From CAYILR01 sp964364175 (GTDB taxonomy: Bacteria > Bdellovibrionota > UBA1018): a DNA stretch of 64,000 bases. A program made the position numbers and the translations under genes. The number at the start of each line of letters is the position of its first letter. Position 1 is the first letter of the stretch. Below the pieces are notes generated by a model, which did not search any database, was not told the DNA's origin, and saw only the letters and a list, made by a program, of their open reading frames with translations. Where the stretch lies: assembly GCA_964364175.1 (NCBI GenBank), contig CAYILR010000014.1:19479-83478 (forward strand), written 5' to 3'. Shown here piece by piece: positions 58,367 through 64,000 of the stretch.

Positions 58367-59388
58367 TCCGACAGCGCCTCCAAAAGCTTTTGAAAAGCAG
58401 GAGGAGGATTGCCTTCGAAGTGCAGTTGCTGGAGCGTGACCGGATGTTGAAAAGCCAACGAACGCGCGTGGAGAGCTTGTCCCGGCATTGCCAGCACGGC
58501 CTCCTGAACTCGTTTGGGAAGCATTAACCACTTATGTGTTTTCGAAGTAGGGACGCCGTAGGTCGGGTCGGCCAACAAAGAGTGGCCGATGGAGTGAAGG
58601 TGAACGCGAACCTGATGAGTTCTCCCTGTTTCAAGTGTCGCTTCAATCCAGGAAGAGTGAGGATTTTTTTTACCAAATTTTTGTAGAACACGAATATGTG
58701 TGATCGCTGGTTTTCCGCCTTTTGTGATCACTGCCATTTTTTTTCGATCCATCGGATTTCTTCCGATTCTGTTTTCTATTTTTAGATTTTTTTCTATTTT
58801 AGGCTCGCCGTAACAAAGAGCCCAGTATTTTCTCTCGATCTGATGCTTTGAAAAAATCTGGATCAATTTTTCGTGTGCACGATCGGACTTGCTTACGACC
58901 ATCACACCGCTCGTATTTTTGTCGAGGCGATGAACGATTCCAGGTCTCAAGGGTCCACCCATTGAACTCAGTCGTGATATTTGTCCAATCAGCGCGTGTA
59001 CGAGAGTGTTTTCTGTTTGAGTTGGTGACGGATGAACGGTCAGTCCCGCTGGTTTATTGAGGACCAACAAATCTTCATCCTCAAAAAGAATTTCAAATTT
59101 CGTAGTGGTGTCAGCGGTCAGGGTGCTCTTCGTTTCTTGAAAAATGAGTGACACTTGGGCGCCTGGAATGAGAGTCTGTCCAGGCTTGATGAGGGCAGAG
59201 TTGACTTTTAAATTTCCATTCTCGATCCAATTTTGAAGTTTGCTGCGTGTAAAAACTACATTGGGAATTTCCGGAATCCAATTTCCCTCATTATTTTTTA
59301 AAGCAGATAAGATGAGCTGATCAGCACGTGTCGAGTTTGTGCCATCCGAAATTGAATGAGGAATAATCCAGGACCATGTTGAAATCAT
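58363..59388 (-). CDS. rluD: RluD-type 23S rRNA pseudouridine synthase
   Basis: 341 residues. An N-terminal S4 RNA-binding domain (about 40-100: RSKLQNWIENGNLKVNSALIKPGQTL) precedes the catalytic domain with LVLNKPAGLTVHPSP, catalytic Asp in GIVHRLDKNTSGVMVV (about 150-165), and RTHQVRVHLHSIGHSLLADPTYG. It makes pseudouridines in helix 69 of 23S rRNA, needed for ribosome function. It is translationally coupled to pgeF. Confidence 0.92.
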   Translation of the reverse strand: MISTWSWIIPHSISDGTNSTRADQLILSALKNNEGNWIPEIPNVVFTRSKLQNWIENGNLKVNSALIKPGQTLIPGAQVSLIFQETKSTLTADTTTKFEILFEDEDLLVLNKPAGLTVHPSPTQTENTLVHALIGQISRLSSMGGPLRPGIVHRLDKNTSGVMVVSKSDRAHEKLIQIFSKHQIERKYWALCYGEPKIEKNLKIENRIGRNPMDRKKMAVITKGGKPAITHIRVLQKFGKKNPHSSWIEATLETGRTHQVRVHLHSIGHSLLADPTYGVPTSKTHKWLMLPKRVQEAVLAMPGQALHARSLAFQHPVTLQQLHFEGNPPPAFQKLLEALSE

Positions 59389-59504
59389 AGAAATATTGAT
59401 CGCCTAATCAAGCTGCGTAATTGTCTACGCGTTGTTTCAATTATCATGAAAACATTTTCATAACCATAACCGATTAAAACAGTCTTAACCGACCGTATTT
59501 AAAT

Positions 59505-60215
59505 ATGCTCTTGAAAAATTCCAAAAAATGCTCAAGATCCGATCTAAGCATGATGAAAAAAACATTGAATTCGTTTCCAAAGCTCCGCAGTCGAACTGAT
59601 CTTCACCTCGCAAGGAAGGCCTGGCACTGCGGGATGGGATTTTTCATAGCTTCTGTTTATTATTTCACGGGCATGTCGCGGGCCACGGGTGTGGCAACAC
59701 TGGGAATCGCTCTTTTGACTTTTTTGATCCTAGAGACGATTCGTATGAAGTCGCCTGCGTTTAACCGAGCAGCAGTGAAGCTCTGGGGACCAGTCATGAG
59801 GGCCGAAGAGGCTCATCAGTTTAGTACTACTCATTTTTATATTGGCTCTTCTTTGCTGAGTGTTGCTATTTTTCCAAAGACGGTTGCCTGTTTGTCTATT
59901 CTGTATTTAGCGATTGGTGATCCGGCCGCTTCATTTTTTGGCATTTTATTTGGCAATAAAAGTATTCGATTTTCGAACGGTAAATCACTGGTGGGTACAT
60001 TGGCTGGTGTGGTTGCCTGTTTTGCCACAACCTGGTTTTTGGGTCCTATGTTCGGGGTTCAATCCATTCCTCAATTGTTGATTTTGAGTGTTTTTGGCGG
60101 ACTTGCTGGAGGTGCAGCGGAGCTCTTGCCTCTTGAGGTCGATGACAATTTTTCGATTCCGGTGGTTTCAGGCTTTGTCCTTTGGTTCGTCTATATCATT
60201 TTAGGGCTCAACTAA
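59505..60215 (+). CDS. SEC59/Dgk1/VTE5-like CTP-dependent lipid kinase
   Basis: 236 residues, five to six membrane helices. Motifs of the dolichol/phytol/diacylglycerol kinase superfamily: ARKAWHCGMGF, GDPAASFFGILFGNKSIRFSNGKSLVGTLAG (the GDP and KS boxes), and the C-terminal EVDDNFSIP. These enzymes phosphorylate a lipid alcohol with CTP inside the membrane. It might recycle diacylglycerol to phosphatidate or act on polyprenol, and could feed the CarS-like step of the phosphonolipid cluster, although it is 45 kb away. The start is uncertain (ATG 59505, 59550 or 59553). Confidence 0.78.
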   Translation: MLLKNSKKCSRSDLSMMKKTLNSFPKLRSRTDLHLARKAWHCGMGFFIASVYYFTGMSRATGVATLGIALLTFLILETIRMKSPAFNRAAVKLWGPVMRAEEAHQFSTTHFYIGSSLLSVAIFPKTVACLSILYLAIGDPAASFFGILFGNKSIRFSNGKSLVGTLAGVVACFATTWFLGPMFGVQSIPQLLILSVFGGLAGGAAELLPLEVDDNFSIPVVSGFVLWFVYIILGLN

Positions 60216-60351
60216 GTTCGTTGAGCTCATTTTTGAAGTATGTATTTTTTAGTGAGTTGTTCAGTTCTTGGACACTCTTTAATTGATAAACTTGGAAAGT
60301 GTTAATAATAGGCTCTAGGGGGCTGATATTACATGCTTTTTATAACTAAAA

Positions 60352-60368
60352 TTGGCCCGAAAATTGCT
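60352..60368 (+). promoter_or_regulatory. sigma-54-type promoter of the 60.4-kb secreted protein gene
   Basis: TTGGCCCGAAAATTGCT (60352-60368), with GG at 60354-55 and GC at 60366-67, exactly ten bases apart, matches -24/-12 promoters. Transcription would begin near 60379, so the ATG at 60383 would be nearly leaderless. No clear activator-binding dyad was seen upstream. Confidence 0.55.
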
Positions 60369-60382
60369 AGATTATAGTGTGT

Positions 60383-61369
60383 ATGAAGGGTGGCATTCGA
60401 ACTACGGTTTTTCTGCTGATTTTTGGGCTCAGTCAGCCTGCGCTGGCGCGAGATGATCAGCGGGAGTACATGACGACGGTTGTGAGGGAAAAAACCTATT
60501 CGAAAACATCGATTCAAAAGCCTGTGCCTGCTCCGTCGAGCCGGTTGTGGAGCATTGATCATTCTCAAAATCTATCCTTTGAGCAAAATGCTAATTCAAC
60601 TTATCTGCGCGATACTAAGAACCTGCCCCAAAAGACAATTATTGATGATCTTTTTGATTCAAAAAGAATTCCACAAATTCAACAGCAGTATCAAGATATG
60701 AATAGGCAATACGAAATGCGAAGAAATTTTGGATTGCTGACAGTTCAGGAGCAGCAGGCCTACCAGAAGAGGAACCAAGAATTCTTGGATTCATTGCGAA
60801 ATGAAGCTCAGAAATATCAGGAGAAACAGGGAAGGGCAAAGCTGGAAGGAACTCGTGAGTACAAGGATTTTCAGCAATCGGCTAAAGAAAATTGGTATGT
60901 CGGTGGGCCTTTTGGTGTGGCTATGCTGGGCTACAAAATTTATGCAAACCAGGACATGGGCGTACGATTTTTGAGGAACACCTGGATGGAGTCCCGTTTT
61001 TTAGCTCGAGTGGATGGTAAAAGCATGACCGATTCAAAAGCTCGAAAACATCAGGGCAAAGTTTCTTTGGAGAATAAAGCTTTTGGAACCAGTGCAATGG
61101 ATTATTATCATCAAGCCCGAGTGAGCAATGCCGAAGATCGGTACTTACTGTCCCATCAGCGCAGCATTCCTGTGGTGGATATTGGAAGCTCCGTTCGATA
61201 TGGCGCAGATACCTCGTTGGTCACAGCAGAGGTCAGTCGCCCGGTTCCTGTGATCCCTCATGTCACTGCTGTCGTGGATACGACGCGTGCGGTAAATTCT
61301 CCTGCGTTCAAACCGATTCAGGATCGTGTGCAGCACACGGTGCAACTGAAATACGGCATCAACTTCTAG
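60383..61369 (+). CDS. exported protein of unknown function
   Basis: Not recognised. 328 residues from ATG 60383, or 330 from GTG 60377. The signal peptide (TTVFLLIFGLSQPALA) is followed by a long, Gln/Asn/Arg-rich helical region with coiled-coil potential (QQQYQDMNRQYEMRRNF, QEQQAYQKRNQEFLDSLRNEAQKYQEKQ, about 90-155), then a C-terminal beta-rich domain ending KYGINF. The final 80 residues resemble an outer-membrane-type end, although this is weak. Convergent with an NtrC-type regulator gene, overlapping it by 11 bases, and preceded by a sigma-54-type promoter. Confidence 0.6.
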   Translation: MKGGIRTTVFLLIFGLSQPALARDDQREYMTTVVREKTYSKTSIQKPVPAPSSRLWSIDHSQNLSFEQNANSTYLRDTKNLPQKTIIDDLFDSKRIPQIQQQYQDMNRQYEMRRNFGLLTVQEQQAYQKRNQEFLDSLRNEAQKYQEKQGRAKLEGTREYKDFQQSAKENWYVGGPFGVAMLGYKIYANQDMGVRFLRNTWMESRFLARVDGKSMTDSKARKHQGKVSLENKAFGTSAMDYYHQARVSNAEDRYLLSHQRSIPVVDIGSSVRYGADTSLVTAEVSRPVPVIPHVTAVVDTTRAVNSPAFKPIQDRVQHTVQLKYGINF

Positions 61370-62741
61370 TTTTGATCGTGTGGATTCCATACTCCTTGAG
61401 TTTGGAATGCAAGTGGGAGCGGTCCATTTTTAAAGCAGAGGCCATTTTGCTGATGTTGCCATCATTTTTTGAATATTCATCCGATAAAATAGATTTTTCA
61501 TATTCAGAAACCTGCGCGTAAAAACCTCTATCTGATGGGTTGCCTGAAGTGAGGACAGTGGCTTTCTGGCTGTCCTGAATTCTAGGTGGAAGGTCGTAAG
61601 CTTCGGCTTCGTTTCCATCCATCAGGGTAGAAACGTAGGCGATGACATTTGCGAGTTCTCGAATATTTCCGGGCCAGTCGTATACTTGAAGCGTTTGAAT
61701 AGCTGCGTCAGAAAACCGGATGAGATTTTTTGGATGAGGAAGCTTAGAAATGAAGTGCTCGACCAACAGAGGAATATCTTCTGCGCGTTCTTTAAGAGAA
61801 ATAGTTTGAATCGGAATCACGTTGAGTCTTTGCAGTAAATCATCTTTAAACAAGCCTTCTCTGGCCAGAACATCCAAATTTTTGTTGGTAGCCGCGACAA
61901 TCCTGAAATCCAGCTGAATCGTTTTTTGTGAACCTAAACGCGTAATTTCTTTTTCTTGAAGTACTCGCAGGAGTTTTGCCTGAATCTCCAGTGGCATGTT
62001 CGCGATTTCGTCAAAATACACAATCCCGCCATTCGCCTGTTCAAAAATCCCCTGTGTGCTTTTTTCTGCACCAGTGAAAGCCCCTTTTTCATGACCAAAA
62101 AGAATGCTCTCCGCCATTGTGTTTTGAATCGTCGAAGAGTCGATTGCCACGAATGGCTCCAGGGAACTGTCCTGGAATGTTTTTCGCAGTAATCTCGCGA
62201 TAACTTCCTTGCCTGTTCCTGTTTCCCCCAAAATCAACACATGAGCGTCGCTGTTTTTTATTTTATCGATTTTGTGGAGCAGTTGGCGGACCCATTGGCT
62301 TTTTCCGATCAGAAGGTGTTTTTTTTGCTCAGTGGAAAGTTCGAAATTTTGCTGGTCAGATTTTTTTCGGCTGCTGATTTTTTCTGCAGCTTGTTCGAGA
62401 GTGTGAATCAGTTCGAAGGACTCCATGTCCTTGGAGATGTAATCATTCGCACCCTGCTTTAAGGCTTCGCGCACGGTCTCTAGCTGAGTGTTGCCGCTGT
62501 TCACAATGATTTCGAGCTCAGGATTCAATTCTTTGAATTTTGGAATGTACCTGAGGCCTTCGTCAGGCGTCCTCATCTGGATATCAAGAATTAGGATGTC
62601 GATCGGAGTCTGCTTCAAAATATGAAGCGCCTCATCTGCGTGATAGGCAGATTTTACCGGAAAACGGTTTTTCAGCCGCATTTTGATAGAAGAATGAATC
62701 GCGGCGTCGTCATCGCAAATCAGGATTGGGCTGATCTTCAT
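61359..62741 (-). CDS. NtrC-family response regulator, sigma-54 activator
   Basis: 460 residues from ATG 62741, the start of the receiver domain (PILICDDDAAIHSS); upstream frame to 62792 would overlap the neighbour and is rejected. Phospho-acceptor Asp53 in LILDIQM; AAA+ with LGETGTGKE, canonical GAFTGA in GHEKGAFTGAEKST, and YFDEIANM; Fis-type helix-turn-helix at the end (NISKMASALKMDRSHLHSKLKEYG). No sensor kinase gene is adjacent in the window. It lies 22 bases downstream of a second, receiver-less activator, so both are probably one transcription unit. Confidence 0.92.
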   Translation of the reverse strand: MKISPILICDDDAAIHSSIKMRLKNRFPVKSAYHADEALHILKQTPIDILILDIQMRTPDEGLRYIPKFKELNPELEIIVNSGNTQLETVREALKQGANDYISKDMESFELIHTLEQAAEKISSRKKSDQQNFELSTEQKKHLLIGKSQWVRQLLHKIDKIKNSDAHVLILGETGTGKEVIARLLRKTFQDSSLEPFVAIDSSTIQNTMAESILFGHEKGAFTGAEKSTQGIFEQANGGIVYFDEIANMPLEIQAKLLRVLQEKEITRLGSQKTIQLDFRIVAATNKNLDVLAREGLFKDDLLQRLNVIPIQTISLKERAEDIPLLVEHFISKLPHPKNLIRFSDAAIQTLQVYDWPGNIRELANVIAYVSTLMDGNEAEAYDLPPRIQDSQKATVLTSGNPSDRGFYAQVSEYEKSILSDEYSKNDGNISKMASALKMDRSHLHSKLKEYGIHTIKTRS

Positions 62742-62763
62742 AATGTGCGTTCTCCGTTCTTGA

Positions 62764-63717
62764 TTATAGTGGCCTAGTAGTTTTTTCTGCAAGCCTGTGC
62801 TGCTTCACTTTTCGTTTCAGGGTACTGCAGCTGATCTTTAGAGAACGTGCCGCACGGTGGATTCTCCAGTTACTTTTAACGAGCGCACCAAGAACAAGAT
62901 CTTTTTCGAATTTCTTAAGTGCCCCATGGTAATCAGCAATGTTAGACTCACTTTCAGCCGTTTTTTGACTCATAAATAACAAAGGTAGATTTTCGATTTT
63001 GATCCTTCCGTTCTGTGAAGAAAGAACGCTGTATTCCAGGATGTTCCTCAGCTCCCTTATGTTTCCTGGCCACGAATAGGTTTCCAAAACCTGTGCTACC
63101 TCTTCGGAGATTGAAATGATTTTTTTGCCATGTTCTTGCCCGATTGCCTCTAGGCAACTGTGTAGGATGTCGTTGAACTCGTCTGTCCGTGTGGACAACG
63201 GCTCTAGGCGAATGGGAATGATGTTCATTCGATGAAACAAGTCCGCCCGGAAATGCTTATTCTCTACTTGTTGAACAATATTTTGATGGGTGGCCGCAAT
63301 GATCCTGACGTTGAGTTGGAGAGTTTTGTTGGATCCAACAGGTTTGATGCTTTTGTTCTGTAGGAAATCGAGGAGTTTTTGCTGCGCCGTAATGGGTAAT
63401 TCGGCAATTTCGTCGAGAAACGCCGTCCCTCCCTGCGCAGATTCGAGCAGCCCTTTTTTCTTTTCGGTGGCTCCTGTGAAAGCCCCTCTTTCGTGACCAA
63501 AGAGCTCTGATTCAATCAAATGGGGGTGCAAACAGGCCAGGTTGATTGAAACGAAGGGCATTTTTGAACGCTCACTTTGCTCGTGAATGTATTGAGCTAA
63601 CGTGGATTTCCCAGAGCCAGTGGGACCAGTGATCAAAACATTCGCTTTGGTTTGGCTGGCGAGTTTAATTTCTTTTGTTTGTTGAAAAAAGATGTTTTTT
63701 TTATCTTGAGTGTCCAT
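62764..63717 (-). CDS. receiver-less sigma-54 activator (AAA+ plus HTH)
   Basis: About 317 residues, lacking any N-terminal sensory domain. Walker A GPTGSGKST, canonical GAFTGA in GHERGAFTGATEKKKG, TAFLDEIAEL, a WPGNIRELRN sensor II region, and a short C-terminal HTH (WRIHRAARSLKISCSTLKRKVKQH). With no receiver it is probably constitutively ready or controlled by a partner, possibly the NtrC-type regulator encoded 22 bases downstream. A perfect dyad lies about 80 bases upstream. ATG 63723 is an alternative start. Confidence 0.9.
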   Translation of the reverse strand: MDTQDKKNIFFQQTKEIKLASQTKANVLITGPTGSGKSTLAQYIHEQSERSKMPFVSINLACLHPHLIESELFGHERGAFTGATEKKKGLLESAQGGTAFLDEIAELPITAQQKLLDFLQNKSIKPVGSNKTLQLNVRIIAATHQNIVQQVENKHFRADLFHRMNIIPIRLEPLSTRTDEFNDILHSCLEAIGQEHGKKIISISEEVAQVLETYSWPGNIRELRNILEYSVLSSQNGRIKIENLPLLFMSQKTAESESNIADYHGALKKFEKDLVLGALVKSNWRIHRAARSLKISCSTLKRKVKQHRLAEKTTRPL

Positions 63718-63795
63718 ATTCAAACCGAATAAAGCAAATTCAATGCCTGTGTAAAAACGGCCAGGTTGAGGATTGAGGGATTGAAAGCAATCCGA

Positions 63796-63813
63796 TGTAG
63801 TTGGTCAACTACA
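63796..63813. promoter_or_regulatory. perfect inverted repeat upstream of the receiver-less activator gene
   Basis: TGTAGTTG-GT-CAACTACA at 63796-63813, eight-base arms about 80 bases before the start. A repressor or autoregulatory site is likely. The rest of 63724-64000 shows no gene or other clear signal. Confidence 0.5.
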
Positions 63814-64000
63814 GTTCTTGTGGCAAAAACCGCCAGTCAACGCTTTGAGTTAAGTTCTTTATTTGAATTCAGATTCTCCTTTTGAAAAAGTTGTTGCTTT
63901 TTGGATTCGAGCAAGGCACTAACAGCACTCGCGCGTCTTTTTAAGAATGGCGCGAGCCATTGTTGGCGATGTTCTTTGAAAACTAGGATGAAATAATTGG

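Noticed and set aside
1..64000. rRNA, tRNA or replication origin
   Set aside because: I saw no cloverleaf, rRNA-like segment or DnaA-box cluster on either strand.

Overview
The window is bacterial chromosome, densely coded (no gap above 300 bases) and moderate in GC. The best guess is a member of the Bdellovibrionota or a related free-living delta-type lineage. That rests on a TIGR02147-family regulator (a family known mainly from Fibrobacter and Bdellovibrio-type bacteria), many secreted or lipid-anchored proteins, a tail-fibre-like repeat protein, three NtrC-type sigma-54 activators and c-di-GMP proteins. This is inference; there is no rRNA or tRNA here to confirm it.

Layout. 1-5.2 kb is the end of an integrated mobile element: a relaxation-type protein, a TraD/VirD4-like ATPase, an excisionase, a tyrosine integrase and an AbiE toxin-antitoxin pair with a strong dyad at its promoter. 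5.3-15.5 kb is the most interesting region: two divergent, tightly packed operons that share a 66-bp promoter gap. The rightward operon holds a desaturase, PEP mutase, a phosphonopyruvate decarboxylase fused to an iron-type alcohol dehydrogenase, a CarS-like CDP-lipid synthase and a PlsC acyltransferase. The leftward operon holds a PEP-synthase/dikinase-like enzyme, a UbiA-like membrane enzyme, a methyltransferase and a second PlsC. Together they read as a pathway for a membrane phosphonolipid with a 2-hydroxyethylphosphonate-derived head. A fragment of a second, divergent integrase sits just after this cluster, joined to the same 14-bp motif that follows the AbiE operon.

15.6-24.4 kb carries secreted proteins, a small-molecule methyltransferase, a DUF302/metal-binding pair, the TIGR02147 regulator with its secreted partner, a frameshifted M19-type dipeptidase, and a ribosome hibernation factor with a tryptophan-rich partner. 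Two secreted-protein genes here share a duplicated promoter with paired GATTAC/GTAATC dyads. 24.5-38.6 kb carries a PLD enzyme, Tim44-like, PilZ-like and S41 protease genes, a large DUF4091 lipoprotein, an MnmC-like methyltransferase, an RNA-binding RRM protein, a zinc metalloprotease and ExbB/ExbD.

38.7-46.6 kb carries lysine 2,3-aminomutase, a diguanylate cyclase with a sigma-54-type promoter, an HDOD / sensor kinase / NtrC-regulator operon, and the tail-fibre-like protein with a frameshifted signal peptide. 46.7-60.2 kb is mostly housekeeping: adenosine deaminase, FabI, a large outer-membrane-type fusion, YgfZ, YhaM-like, TatD, VKOR-DsbA, DsbD-like, an oligopeptide-binding lipoprotein, YfiH, RluD and a lipid kinase. 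The right end has a secreted protein behind a sigma-54-type promoter, facing two further sigma-54 activators.
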